Positions 44,251 to 54,160 of a DNA stretch of 64,000 bases are shown piece after piece. The DNA is from Acidobacteriaceae bacterium. GTDB lineage: Bacteria > Acidobacteriota > Terriglobia > Terriglobales > Acidobacteriaceae. The stretch is from contig PLHW01000072.1 of NCBI GenBank assembly GCA_003139095.1, positions 137,636 through 201,635 of the forward strand, read 5' to 3'. Below the pieces are notes generated by a model. The model was not told where the DNA came from. It worked only from the letters and a program-made list of their open reading frames with translations, and did not search any database. The position numbers were made by a program, and so were the translations under genes. Numbering within the stretch: position 1 is the first letter of the stretch; each line of letters opens with the position of its first letter.

Positions 44251-47200
44251 TTAATCTCCCGCCGCCATCTCCTCGGCGCCTTGCCAGCTTTCCTGGCCAA
44301 CAGACGGCACTTGTGCGAAGCCGCTCTCGTTGCGTAGTTGGGCCTCTAATGCAGCGAGTTGAGCTTCGATATCCTGCGCCGCCTGGCGTTTGCGGATCAC
44401 CTCTTCGCGGTACCGCTGTAAGAAATAATGGATTGTCTCAACGCGAATTCTGATCGAGCCGGACGGCTTGTTTTCATCGAGATCCTTAAAGCAAAAGTAC
44501 GGCGTGCCGGATTGCTCGATGATGCCTTCGATGACACCGTAAATCGGCGCGTCGTGCCCGCACTTGAAGCTGGAGATTTCGAGCGCTACCAGATTTGGAT
44601 GCCGTGCAGTAAACTTCGCGGCCCAGACTTTGTGGTTGGTGCTGCACGAATAGGAATTCTTCCAGGCGTCGGTGATGTCGAGCGGACTTGAGATGACACC
44701 GGCGCGGACTTCTTCGCCGAAGAGGCGCTCGAGCATGTCGTCATCGAGCGGCAGCGTGTTTTGCGAGAAGATCGGATAGCCGAGCTTCTGGAACTCGTCG
44801 AGAATTTCGTGATTCAGGCCCGGGTCGTGATGATAGGGCCGGCCCAGCATGACGATGCCGATGCGGTCCTCGCGCTCGAGTTGGTCGAGCGCCTGACGGG
44901 CGCGCCAGCGGATGTTGGTCTCGTAATCCTTCAGTGCGGCGAAACCGGATTCGACGGCGCGATCGTTTTCTTCGAGCGACAGGCCGAGGATCGGAGTCAA
45001 GCCTTGCAGCATCTGGTGCGCGAATAATTTGCGGTCGGCGAAGTTGAGCACCGGGTCGATGTATTTGACGTTGTTCTCGGCGAAAACGTCGTTCTCTTTC
45101 GTGAACGCGGCCTTGACCGTTTCTGGGGTCGCGGTCACGGTGGGGCACGCATTTGCGCCCACAATTTTCACGAGCGACGAATGCAGCACGTCATACATCG
45201 GGAAAAAGATTGCGTCGAGCGGCTTCTTCCGGTGCTTCTCCTGAATCAGGTTGTAGACGTGTGAAATGCCGATCTTTGCCGGGAAGCACGGGTCGATTGC
45301 GCCGCGGCTTGCGCCCGCGCGGTAGAGTTCGGAACTGGTGTAGTCGGAGTAAATGATGTTTTCCGGCTGCACACCGAGGCTCTCGAAGTACGCATTGAAG
45401 AGTGGCGCGTAGGTGTAGATGTTGAGCACGCGCGGAATGCCGATGCGCAGGTTCTTGCGATTTTCCATGAGCGCGCGGCGTTCTTTTGCGCCCTTGGCCC
45501 AGCCGGCCCAACCCTTGGTGGGCAGCGGGTCGGCGACGGACTTGGCGTTCGTGGGGCGGAAAACTTCTTTCGACGCCATATCGACAAAGTTGGGATGCGC
45601 GGCGCGGATCGTGTCGAGGCCGGCTTTGATCTCCTTCATGTCGTTGACGTCTTCGACCGTGCCCTTCTCACAGGTGGCGATGATGAGGCGCTGCTCGCCG
45701 TGCATGAGCGGAACCTTGGTGACTTTTTGAACGGGCACGAAACTCATATCGTCTTTGGGCTGCGTGCGAATGTCGATGAAAGTTCGCAGGCAGTCGTTCT
45801 TGCAGAAATGGCAGCGCGTGTCTTCGTTGCGCGTTGTGCGGTACTCGATTTTCCGCACGGCGTCGAGACCGATAAAGGTGGTGTGCTGGCCTTTACGCCA
45901 CAGTCGCAACGATTCCTGTGCGGCGCCGATGGCGCCCGATTCGCCGCAGTGCTCATGGACGATGATCTCAGGCGTCTTGCCGGTAGCGCGGAAGCTGTTG
46001 CGGATGAAATCGACTTCGGCTTTCACGACGGCGAGGTTATTTTGCGTTCCGCCTTGCAGCACGAAGCGCGAGCCTAGCGCCGCCAGGTTCGGAATGCTGG
46101 CAACATAGAGAAAAACATTCTTCGGAAGTACGGCGGCGAGGCCGGCGAGAATTTCTTCCGCGCGCCAACCCTGACGCTGGAAGTTCACGATGTCGGACTG
46201 CATGAAGACCGCGCAGCCGTAGCCGAAGACCGGCATGGCCTGCGCCGAGAACGCCAGGTCGGCATATTGCGTCACGTCGAGGCCGAAACCTTCGACGGTG
46301 GATTGCAAGAAATATCCGTTGCCCGCGGAGCACTGCGTGTTGAGTTTGAAATCCTTGACGCGGCCGTTGTGCAGGATGATGATCTTGATGTCTTGGCCCC
46401 CGACGTCGACGATCACGTGCGGATCCTCGTAGAACTTAAGCGCTGACTCGGTGTGCGCGACCGTTTCTACGAGCGCGACGTCGGCATCGAGGATGTCTTT
46501 CAAAATATCTTTTGCGTAACCGGTGGTCGCGACGCCGAGCACCTCCAGCTTCGCATTTTGCGCTTCGACCTGACCACGCAGGTTTTCGAACATTTCGATC
46601 GTGTCCTGGATCGGATTGCCGTTTGAGAGCTGATAGGACTTACAGAGGATGTCGCCACTCTCATTGAGCAGCACAGCTTTTGTCGAAGTCGAGCCGCCGT
46701 CGATGCCGATGAAGCCAGCAACGGTCGAGTTCTTCTGAAAAAGCGCGGGGGTGAATTTCTTGCGGCGATAGGCTTCTTTGAAGACGTCGAACTCAGTGCG
46801 ATCTTCAATCAGACCCTTGCCGCCCGACTTGGCTTTTTCTTCCTGGCGGCCGAAGTCGATGTAGTGAATCAGATTTTCGTAGCTGCGATAACAGCCGATG
46901 CAGTCGTCTTCCGTGCGTCCGAATTCGACCGCGCCGAGCGCGGCGAAATACTGCGCGTTCTGCGGAACTTTGATAAGGTCTTCAGGCTTCGAACCTTCCG
47001 GAACGGCGACTTTGCGTTCCTTCCACATGCGTGGAATGTTGGCTTGCCAAGCCTCGCGCATCCCTTTGATGAAGCTGTTCGGGCCGCCGAGCAACAGCAC
47101 ATGCGGGCGCAATGTGTGCCCGCGCGTCAGCACGCTGAGGTTTTGCAGCACGATGGCTTCGAAGAGCGACGCCATTAGTTCGTCCGGTGGCGTGCCAACT

Positions 47201-47868
47201 TTTTGCAGACCGTTGATATCGGTTTCAGCAAAGACTCCGCACTTGCCCGCGACTTTGTGGAGCTTGATGCCGTGGTACTTTTGTTCGGCGAGCAGTTCGG
47301 TGGGAATCTTCAGCTTGGCGTTGATCTTGTCGATGACGGCGCCTGTGCCGCCCGCGCATTTGTCGTTCATCGATGGAATTTTCTTCTTGCGGCCTGTGTC
47401 TTCGTCGTCTTTGAAGACAATGATTTTCGCGTCCTGTCCGCCGAGTTCGATTACGGAGTAAACCTCCGGATGCAATTTTTCCACCGCTAGCGAAACCGCG
47501 GTCACTTCCTGCACGAACTTCGCGCCGATCTGGTCGGCGATTGCGCCGCCGCCCGATCCAGTCATGAACATACGCGTGTTGTGCGAATTCATGGCAGTAT
47601 CGGCTTCCATGCGCTTCAGGAACTCGAGCGTCTTCTCCGGCTGCTTGGTTTCGTGGCGCTGGTAGTCCTGCCAGAGAACCGCGTCGCTCGCAGCATCGAC
47701 AACTACTGCTTTCACGGTCGTCGAGCCTACATCCAGGCCAACCAGGAATTTGATTGCGCGATCATGGCCGTGCACGGGCTGGCGCACCGGCTTGGCAATT
47801 CGAACCGGATGGACCTCTGGTTCGAGCGGTGCGATCTGAATTAGCTGCGGACCCTTGTGGTCGTGCAT
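44251..47868 (-). CDS. 2-hydroxyacyl-CoA dehydratase activase (BcrAD/BadFG ATPase, DUF2229)
   Basis: 1205 residues with AAAGGAA before the ATG. It has two ASKHA-type ATPase domains: KFLVGLDVGSTTVKAVVVDA (about 40-310) and VAGFIGIDGGSTSTKAVLL (about 385-650). Each has candidate cluster-ligating Cys residues (NDKCAGGTG and GKCGVF; NTQCSAGNGYF and GCAVFMQSD), as in activases with a bridging [4Fe-4S]. The C-terminal third has RIGIPRVLNIYTYAPLFNAYFESLG (DUF2229) and further HgdB-like segments. In known systems the activase fires one electron into the dehydratase with ATP hydrolysis. The partner dehydratase lies immediately upstream. Confidence 0.88.
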   Translation of the reverse strand: MHDHKGPQLIQIAPLEPEVHPVRIAKPVRQPVHGHDRAIKFLVGLDVGSTTVKAVVVDAASDAVLWQDYQRHETKQPEKTLEFLKRMEADTAMNSHNTRMFMTGSGGGAIADQIGAKFVQEVTAVSLAVEKLHPEVYSVIELGGQDAKIIVFKDDEDTGRKKKIPSMNDKCAGGTGAVIDKINAKLKIPTELLAEQKYHGIKLHKVAGKCGVFAETDINGLQKVGTPPDELMASLFEAIVLQNLSVLTRGHTLRPHVLLLGGPNSFIKGMREAWQANIPRMWKERKVAVPEGSKPEDLIKVPQNAQYFAALGAVEFGRTEDDCIGCYRSYENLIHYIDFGRQEEKAKSGGKGLIEDRTEFDVFKEAYRRKKFTPALFQKNSTVAGFIGIDGGSTSTKAVLLNESGDILCKSYQLSNGNPIQDTIEMFENLRGQVEAQNAKLEVLGVATTGYAKDILKDILDADVALVETVAHTESALKFYEDPHVIVDVGGQDIKIIILHNGRVKDFKLNTQCSAGNGYFLQSTVEGFGLDVTQYADLAFSAQAMPVFGYGCAVFMQSDIVNFQRQGWRAEEILAGLAAVLPKNVFLYVASIPNLAALGSRFVLQGGTQNNLAVVKAEVDFIRNSFRATGKTPEIIVHEHCGESGAIGAAQESLRLWRKGQHTTFIGLDAVRKIEYRTTRNEDTRCHFCKNDCLRTFIDIRTQPKDDMSFVPVQKVTKVPLMHGEQRLIIATCEKGTVEDVNDMKEIKAGLDTIRAAHPNFVDMASKEVFRPTNAKSVADPLPTKGWAGWAKGAKERRALMENRKNLRIGIPRVLNIYTYAPLFNAYFESLGVQPENIIYSDYTSSELYRAGASRGAIDPCFPAKIGISHVYNLIQEKHRKKPLDAIFFPMYDVLHSSLVKIVGANACPTVTATPETVKAAFTKENDVFAENNVKYIDPVLNFADRKLFAHQMLQGLTPILGLSLEENDRAVESGFAALKDYETNIRWRARQALDQLEREDRIGIVMLGRPYHHDPGLNHEILDEFQKLGYPIFSQNTLPLDDDMLERLFGEEVRAGVISSPLDITDAWKNSYSCSTNHKVWAAKFTARHPNLVALEISSFKCGHDAPIYGVIEGIIEQSGTPYFCFKDLDENKPSGSIRIRVETIHYFLQRYREEVIRKRQAAQDIEAQLAALEAQLRNESGFAQVPSVGQESWQGAEEMAAGD

Positions 47869-47987
47869 GGGTTCCTTTCTGGCTTGTCGGCGAAAGTCAA
47901 ACTCTCTAACCGCAGAGGACGCTAAGAAAAACCGCAGAGGTCGCTGACGACAATATTATGTCTCCGAACCCTGCGAGCTCTGTGATT

Positions 47988-49778
47988 CTAGTCACCGGAC
48001 ACTGCCGGAAGCGTTTCCACCCGCACACGCGACTTCTTCCAGAAATGCGTGTCTTTATCGATGCGGTCGTTCACATGCAAGACGAACTGCGCGGCGGTGC
48101 CGGCGACTCCGTCGCGATGCGGCACATAATAGAACGGCCGCTTCAGCTCGGGATGCTCGTCAATGTAGGCGCGAATTTCGTTCATGGTCTTGCCCGTTTG
48201 CTTCAGGCATTGTTCGAATTCCGTCTTTGCCTTGACCTTGGCTTCGCCCAGCGCCATCTGTACCCGGCTATGAGCGTTGACCTCGCCCTCGCCGGAAGTT
48301 TCGATGGGAAGGAAGATCATGTCCTTGAATTTGTTGACGACCGCAGATTGCACGCCATCGGACTGCGATGACGGCATGCAGCCGAACGGCTTGAGCGCCA
48401 GCACCATGTGGCACATTTTGTGGATGGTGTAATAGACGTTCTTCCCAACTTCGAGATGCCCTTCGCCGCCGCGCGCGAACTGATTGTAGAAGGGATTCGC
48501 TAGATCGGCTAACTCTTTCTGCGGCGCAAGGTGATGCGTGATTCCGCCGAGTTGCTTGATCGTCCGGTGATAGAAGAAGTTCCACATGCGTTCGCCGGCG
48601 CCGATGCCCCAGAGCTTTTTGCGCAAACCGATGTAGTTGGCGAAATTCTTCTTCAACTCGTACCACTCGGGATTTCGATGCGGGCGATTGACCGGCCACT
48701 TGGCGATGGCGTGCGCCTTGGCCTGATACATGAGATAGGCGACCCAGGTCGCGATCGGCTCGACCAGCACCTGCGCGCCCTCGCGCTCAAGGAACTCGAA
48801 CATGTGGAAGTTGCCGTCGCCTTCGGTGATCTGCGCCCAGAATTCGCCCGTGATCTTCACCAGCGGCTTCACGCGCGTACGGTCGACTTCGATCGAGTCC
48901 ATCTTGTCGCGAGCCGACTTCAGCGCACTCAGATAATCCTTACCCCACATATGCTCGTGCCACTTGCCAAAGACGTTGGCGGTGTTGCGGAGAATCTTGT
49001 TGCTCTTAAACTTCGGCTTCGCCCAGTTCGGCGCACGCTGTTCGATCTCGAACGAGTCGCGATTCTGTAGGTCCTCGCACAGCCCGTCCACCGCCTCGCG
49101 GAACACGCGGTCGGTCTCGCCCTGGTTCGCTTCATACGGGCGAATCTGATAGATGAGGTCGTTGATTACGTCGCCGAGGTGCATGGCGTTCAACATGCCG
49201 AAGCCGAAGTCGATGGTGAACTTCAGGCCCGGCTCACCAGAGGCGGCCTTGATTCCGTCGCTGTCTTTGAAGAGCAGCACGCGGAAGCCGTCGAAGCCGG
49301 CATTCTTCAGCGCGAAGCGATACTCGGCTTCATACATGCCGAAGCGGCAGGGGCCGCATGACCCGGCGGTGAAGAAGACGTAGTTGTCGAGAATCTTCTT
49401 CCGCGGGATGCCTTTTTTTTCGAGGAACTGCAAATACTGGACCAGATTGCCGACGGTGAAATACGTGGGATTGCACTGCCCATTGTTGCCGAATTCTTTG
49501 CCGGTCTGGAAGGCGGCGACGTTCGGCACCGGCAATTTCTCACAGCGATAGCCGCAGCCCTGGAAGACGGCGCAAATCAAATCCTCGTGCTTCCAGGTGA
49601 AGCCTCCGAACAGAATGGTGACCTGCCCGCGCTCCTCGGCGGTAAATGCGCGCTCAATGGGGCGATGGAAATGAGTGGGCTGATCGAGGCCCGCGATCTT
49701 GCGCAGGCGAGCGCGCTCGGCGGCGAGCCGCTGTTTGATTTCCGAGTCGTTTTCAATCTGGACGAGATTCGTCGCCAT
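47988..49778 (-). CDS. 2-hydroxyacyl-CoA dehydratase, HgdB/BcrB-like subunit
   Basis: 596 residues from the ATG at 49778 (GGAGGAAAGT just upstream); a longer frame upstream lacks this site. Conserved stretches include ILFGGFTWKHEDLICAVFQGCGY, NNGQCNPTYFTVGNLVQYL and FFTAGSCGPCRFGMYEAEY, whose Cys residues (GQC, GSCGPC) could bind iron-sulfur clusters. The C-terminal half includes KMCHMVLALKPFGCMPSSQSDGVQ. This organisation (large activase plus single dehydratase) occurs widely; the acyl-CoA substrate is not known. It is separated from the activase by a 119-bp gap bearing AACCGCAGAGG-type repeats. Radical dehydratases of this kind are oxygen-sensitive. Confidence 0.87.
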   Translation of the reverse strand: MATNLVQIENDSEIKQRLAAERARLRKIAGLDQPTHFHRPIERAFTAEERGQVTILFGGFTWKHEDLICAVFQGCGYRCEKLPVPNVAAFQTGKEFGNNGQCNPTYFTVGNLVQYLQFLEKKGIPRKKILDNYVFFTAGSCGPCRFGMYEAEYRFALKNAGFDGFRVLLFKDSDGIKAASGEPGLKFTIDFGFGMLNAMHLGDVINDLIYQIRPYEANQGETDRVFREAVDGLCEDLQNRDSFEIEQRAPNWAKPKFKSNKILRNTANVFGKWHEHMWGKDYLSALKSARDKMDSIEVDRTRVKPLVKITGEFWAQITEGDGNFHMFEFLEREGAQVLVEPIATWVAYLMYQAKAHAIAKWPVNRPHRNPEWYELKKNFANYIGLRKKLWGIGAGERMWNFFYHRTIKQLGGITHHLAPQKELADLANPFYNQFARGGEGHLEVGKNVYYTIHKMCHMVLALKPFGCMPSSQSDGVQSAVVNKFKDMIFLPIETSGEGEVNAHSRVQMALGEAKVKAKTEFEQCLKQTGKTMNEIRAYIDEHPELKRPFYYVPHRDGVAGTAAQFVLHVNDRIDKDTHFWKKSRVRVETLPAVSGD

Positions 49779-50363
49779 ACTTTCCTCCGACAATTTGTTG
49801 AACGGTTGCAGTGCTAACGCGAGGCTGGCTGAGAGTGCTCGGGAACCGGGCATGCCTAAGGCCGAGGCTGGAGATTACACCCGGTGTGGCGGGGGAGATT
49901 TTACTCGACAACATTCGAACTCCAACAAAGGCTAGGAGGTTCGAGTCTTGCACCTGCTGAATCAAGGCCCAACGACAGAATGCAGGCGCCGGATTTTGCG
50001 AAAAAACGTATTATCGGATGCGGGCGCACGGGCCCAAGTTGCAAGAATTTCCCCACATGCCGAAAACCTATTAACAGCCCCGAGTTAAAAGATAACTAAC
50101 AGAATTGTTCCTCGGGCGCAAGAGTCGAACACGAAAATTCGCGAATGTCGGTGTTCGGGTTTGTGGCGGCCCTTGACGAAGATTTTCCGCGATCCATGTT
50201 GAGCCCTCGCTCGGCAAAGCAGTTCGCTCCTCGATCTCCCTCTGGCGTAGGACCGGAATGGTTTTCTGGCGGCATACGCCAATGCCTTCCCCCAAACAGA
50301 CCAGGCATTTCCTCTTGCTCAGAGTTTTCGAATGTCGCCCTTGACCGGCCCTCCCGCTACGAA
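49779..50363. other. Intergenic upstream of dehydratase gene
   Basis: No gene seen. A TTCGAGTC string near 49938 and a reversed version near 50126 look superficially like tRNA T-loops, but neither has a matching acceptor or anticodon arm. The promoter of the dehydratase/activase operon should lie here. Confidence 0.4.
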
Positions 50364-52376
50364 TCATTGACTCGCGCCGAGGCGCTTACCTATGGCCTTC
50401 TCCCGCGCGGCATCGGTTTCCCGCCCTAACTGGCCGTAAGCATCCGCCATTGCCGTGTGCGGCTCCGGCGCTTGGGGCAAAATCGCAGCCGCTTTCTTTA
50501 GTATCGGCAGCGCGGCTTCAGGATGTTTCGAGAGGACCAGGGCTTGCCCCTCAAGCAGCAGAGCCCCGGGATTTTCGGGAGCTACTTTCAGTACTTTGTC
50601 GCACTCGGTAATAGCTTCCCGCGCGTGGCCCGTCTTGTTATAGGCGGTTGCCAGGAAAAGATGCGCTTGCCCCCAATCCGGCGCCAGGGCGACGACCTTC
50701 TCGAACTCCGGAACTGATGCCGTGAACTCTCCGCTTTGGTATAACGCCATAGCCAGTTGGAAATGTTCTTTCATCGAATCCGGCCGCAACTTCGAAGCCT
50801 GACGCAACACCGGCACCGCCTTTTTAAAATCGCGCCGCAGCATGTAACACTGCCCCAGTTGCCGGTAGGCAATGAATATGTCTGGGTCTTTGGCAATGAC
50901 TTGCTCTAGCAACGCAATGGCTTCCTGGTAGTGCAGCCCTTGCGCAAGGAGTTCTACCCGATGCAACTTGTTACTGATCTCGATCTTATCCTTGGGATCG
51001 ATGGCGCTGGCTTGGGCCTCGCGCGCTGCTGGAGCGTTGTCCGCGAAGTACCCCAACGCAGCCAGGTTTGCCTGCTGGCCCTCACCTAAATGCGCCGTGG
51101 GCGCTGCCTTGGACATGCTTGTCCTCTGCCGGAACGCGTCTAGCTGTTCTTCCAGCGTGTCGGCCACGGCCTTGGACCCAGGCGCCAGGTTGCGCTCGGC
51201 TTGCGGGTCCGCTCCCTCGTCATATAACTCCCGCCGCGGCGCCTCAACGAACAGATACTTCCCCGCTCGCAGCGACCGAAGAGGACTCCATCGAAACGAC
51301 GTATACGCATAGTCCGATTCCGCGTACATCGGGCGGTCGGCGGGTTGCCCATCTGTCGGTTGCCGATACTGCGCCACCTCCGCCGGCGACCCAGACCCCG
51401 CCTGCTCGGCGGACGCCAGCTTCATCATGCCCAGCAACGATTCCCCTTGCACCTGCTGCGGAACTGCAATTCCCACCGTTTCCAATATCGTCGGCAGCAC
51501 ATCCACCAGCCCGGCGCGGCCTTCGACTCGCTTTCCCGCAGAGACTTCTCCCGGCAGCTTGAACAGGAGCGGGACGTGGATGGTTTCGTCATACAAAAAC
51601 ATCCCGTGGGTATCCTCTCCGTGGTCGCCCAGCGCTTCGCCATGATCGGACATCACCGCAATCATCGAGTTTTCGTAAAGTCCGCCGGCGTGCAATTTGT
51701 CCAGCAACTTCCCCACGGCGGAATCGGCGTAGGCAATCTCGCCGTCGTAGGGCGCGGATTTGTATCGGCTCCTATAGGGTTCGGGAGGATCGTAGGGATC
51801 GTGGGGATCGTAGAGGTGTACCCAGAGGAAGAAAGGACCATGCGGGTGCTGATTCAACCACGCAATGGCGTGCGCCACCACCACGCCTCCACGGCGCTCC
51901 GCCGTGTGGTAGCGATCTCCTCCTGGGGGCATTTGGCTGAAGCCGGCGTCGTAGGTGTCAAACCCGCGCTCAAACCCGGGAACGCTCCCCGCTACCGGGT
52001 CGAGGACCATCGCGCCAACAAAGGCGGCGGTGTGGTATCCGTGGGCGCGCAGGATTTCGGGCGCATAAGGCAAGGTCGCCGCCAGCGGCACACCGAAGTT
52101 ATTCACCTGGTGAAACTGGGGGTAAGTCCCGGTCAGGATGGTCGCGTGCGAGGGCGCGGTCAGCGGGACCTGCGAATAGGCCCGCGTGAAAACCACGGAC
52201 TGGTGGGCTAAGGCATCCAGGTGCGGAGTCAGTCCACGCTCGGAGCCCAGAAACCCCATGCGGTCCGCGCGCGTCGTGTCCACCGTGATCAGAACAATGT
52301 TGGGCGGCGCAGACGCGGCGGCCACCGTACCCGCAGCCAGCCATGCAACCCACACCAAACGGCGCATCAGTGACAT
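50364..52376 (-). CDS. Sulfatase-like hydrolase with C-terminal TPR domain
   Basis: 670 residues with signal peptide (LVWVAWLAAGTVAAASA). Alkaline-phosphatase-superfamily sulfatase domain (about 24-430): metal-binding NIVLITVDTTRADRMG, and IAVMSDHGEALGDHGED. The usual formylglycine motif C/S-x-P-S-R is here T-A-P-S-H (VPLTAPSHATILTGTYP), so Thr replaces the modified Cys/Ser. The enzyme may use Thr as nucleophile, like other AlkP members, or be inactive. The C-terminal ~200 residues hold TPR units (YRQLGQCYMLRRDFKKAVPVLRQAS). Probably periplasmic; substrate unknown. It lies 102 bp downstream of the MraY-like gene and may be in the same operon. Confidence 0.86.
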   Translation of the reverse strand: MSLMRRLVWVAWLAAGTVAAASAPPNIVLITVDTTRADRMGFLGSERGLTPHLDALAHQSVVFTRAYSQVPLTAPSHATILTGTYPQFHQVNNFGVPLAATLPYAPEILRAHGYHTAAFVGAMVLDPVAGSVPGFERGFDTYDAGFSQMPPGGDRYHTAERRGGVVVAHAIAWLNQHPHGPFFLWVHLYDPHDPYDPPEPYRSRYKSAPYDGEIAYADSAVGKLLDKLHAGGLYENSMIAVMSDHGEALGDHGEDTHGMFLYDETIHVPLLFKLPGEVSAGKRVEGRAGLVDVLPTILETVGIAVPQQVQGESLLGMMKLASAEQAGSGSPAEVAQYRQPTDGQPADRPMYAESDYAYTSFRWSPLRSLRAGKYLFVEAPRRELYDEGADPQAERNLAPGSKAVADTLEEQLDAFRQRTSMSKAAPTAHLGEGQQANLAALGYFADNAPAAREAQASAIDPKDKIEISNKLHRVELLAQGLHYQEAIALLEQVIAKDPDIFIAYRQLGQCYMLRRDFKKAVPVLRQASKLRPDSMKEHFQLAMALYQSGEFTASVPEFEKVVALAPDWGQAHLFLATAYNKTGHAREAITECDKVLKVAPENPGALLLEGQALVLSKHPEAALPILKKAAAILPQAPEPHTAMADAYGQLGRETDAAREKAIGKRLGASQ

Positions 52377-52478
52377 GGGCAGGACTTTATCATGTCGGAA
52401 GACCCCGCAAGAGCAGCAATGTACCCAGACAGCGGCTCTAGCCGCTCGTAACCGCTATCTCACGCTAAAAGTGAGCCT

Positions 52479-54023
52479 CTACGCCACGCTCGCCGCATCA
52501 TCCAGAATCGACTTCTCTCCCAACACGCCCATCGCCAGCGGCGCAGCCCCACGTCTCGCGCTCGTCCTCTGCAGCGCCGCACACAGCGCCGCCGCAAATC
52601 CATCCGTCAGGCAATCGATATCGCTCCGCAGCGCCCGCGTCGTGTATCCCCGGTTCACCGCAAACGTCCCGCGCACTTCGCCCGCCGCTGACACCAGATC
52701 CATCCGCAGCGCCCATCCTGTATTTGCCGTTCCCTCATCCCGTGTCCACGCATAACGCACCGGCCCACTCCCATCCAGCATCCCCGGCCATCCCGGAACC
52801 TCTGGACTAAACGAAAACTCGAAGCCGTCAAAATCGTTTTCCCTAAACGCCGCCTTCAATACCTCGCAAATCTCTTCCACGCTCTTCGCGCGTCCGAGCT
52901 CATCCTTCGCCCGCCGGATCGCCAGATTATTGCTGATAATCGACTTCTGCTCCCAAGTCCGCCGCGCCACCCGCGCCAATTCGTCCACCTCGTCGTATCC
53001 CAGGTGTTGCAGCCCGAAGAAAATTCCCAGCCCCACAATCGCCAGCACCACCGCAATCGTTCCCGACTGCGGCGAAAGCAGCGGCAAACTCGCCAGCGCA
53101 AAGCACGCCGACACCGCGTACAGCACCACCACCGCCTGTCGGTGCGACAGTCCCCGTTGCAGCAGTTTGTGGTGAATATGTTCTCCATCCGGACGAAATA
53201 GCGGTCTGCGATTCAAAAACCGCCGCAGCACCGCCATCAGCGTATCCAGAATCGGCAGCCCAAACGACACCACAGGAATCGCCACCGCCACCGCCGTCGG
53301 TGCCTTCTCCGAACTCGCCAGCGACACCGCGCTCAGCACAAATCCAATCACCAGGCTGCCGCAGTCGCCCAGAAATATCGTCGCCGGATTGAAGTTGTAT
53401 CGCAGAAATCCGACAATCGCTCCCGCCAGTGCAATTGTCACCACCTGCGTCAGAGCGTCTCCGTTCACCAGCGCCACCACAAATACCACCATGCTCGCAA
53501 ACAGTGCCGATCCGCTCGCCAGCCCGTCCAGTCCATCCAGCAAATTAAATGCGTTTGTGATCAGCAGCACCCAGAACACCGTCAGCGCCAGTTCCGCGAC
53601 CGTTCCCAGCTTCCGATCGCCAAACAGCAGTTGCAGCCGCGTAACCCCGTACCCATCCACGTACAGCCAGCACGCCGCCAGAATCTGCACGCCAAACTTT
53701 ACATAGGGTCCCAGCGGCCGGAAATCGTCCGCCAGCCCCAGCCCAAAAATCAGCAGCGTCGGCCCCAGCAATCCCAGCAACGTCGTGGATGAAAAAACAT
53801 AATGCCAATGAAAGACGCTCGCTGCTCCCAGCGCCACTCCCACCACCGCCACCACCGCGCTCAGAATCGCAATCCCGCCCAGCCGCGGTATCGGCCGCTC
53901 ATGCAGATGCCGCGCCGACTGCGGTCCGGTAGCCCATCCCCGCACGTTCGCCGCATCCCGCACCACGCGCGACATCACCGCCGATACCACCAATGCCGCC
54001 GCGAAAATAAATAAGTAAATCAC
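52479..54023 (-). CDS. MraY/WecA-family UDP-sugar:undecaprenyl-phosphate transferase with C-terminal extension
   Basis: 514 residues. Polytopic membrane domain to about residue 340 with the hallmark Asp pair GLADDFRPLG (Asp99, Asp100), NAFNLLDGLDGLASG (about 157-171), TIFLGDCGSLVIGF (about 214-227) and HIHHKLLQRGLSH. This is the WecA/TagO-like group that starts polysaccharide chains on undecaprenyl phosphate. The last ~165 residues are soluble and not part of the family core; they look like a GAF-like regulatory or partner-binding domain (AIRRAKDELGRAKSVEEICEVL; GTFAVNRGYTT), which is my inference. It lies downstream of two GT4 genes and probably supplies the first sugar for the cluster's polysaccharide. 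Confidence 0.88.
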   Translation of the reverse strand: MIYLFIFAAALVVSAVMSRVVRDAANVRGWATGPQSARHLHERPIPRLGGIAILSAVVAVVGVALGAASVFHWHYVFSSTTLLGLLGPTLLIFGLGLADDFRPLGPYVKFGVQILAACWLYVDGYGVTRLQLLFGDRKLGTVAELALTVFWVLLITNAFNLLDGLDGLASGSALFASMVVFVVALVNGDALTQVVTIALAGAIVGFLRYNFNPATIFLGDCGSLVIGFVLSAVSLASSEKAPTAVAVAIPVVSFGLPILDTLMAVLRRFLNRRPLFRPDGEHIHHKLLQRGLSHRQAVVVLYAVSACFALASLPLLSPQSGTIAVVLAIVGLGIFFGLQHLGYDEVDELARVARRTWEQKSIISNNLAIRRAKDELGRAKSVEEICEVLKAAFRENDFDGFEFSFSPEVPGWPGMLDGSGPVRYAWTRDEGTANTGWALRMDLVSAAGEVRGTFAVNRGYTTRALRSDIDCLTDGFAAALCAALQRTSARRGAAPLAMGVLGEKSILDDAASVA

Positions 54024-54066
54024 TTAGTTCCTGACTTCCTCGCCGTCGTTACTATCCGTTCGCAAG

Positions 54067-54160
54067 GTTCTGACCTCTGCAATCTGACCTCTGCAATCTG
54101 CAATCCCTTCACTTCTGCCTTCTAACTTCTGACTTCTGACTTCTAACTTCTGACTTCCCC
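54067..54160. repeat. Heptamer tract abutting GT4 stop codon
   Basis: Imperfect units of CTGACCT, CTGCAAT and ACTTCTG types fill most of the gap between the GT4 gene and the MraY-like gene. Bases 54126-54160 are identical to 2176-2210. The tract begins directly next to the glycosyltransferase stop codon. Confidence 0.85.

Noticed and set aside
49930..50130. tRNA-like TTCGAGTC / GTTCGACTC strings
   Set aside because: No anticodon arm, D-arm or acceptor stem can be drawn around either.
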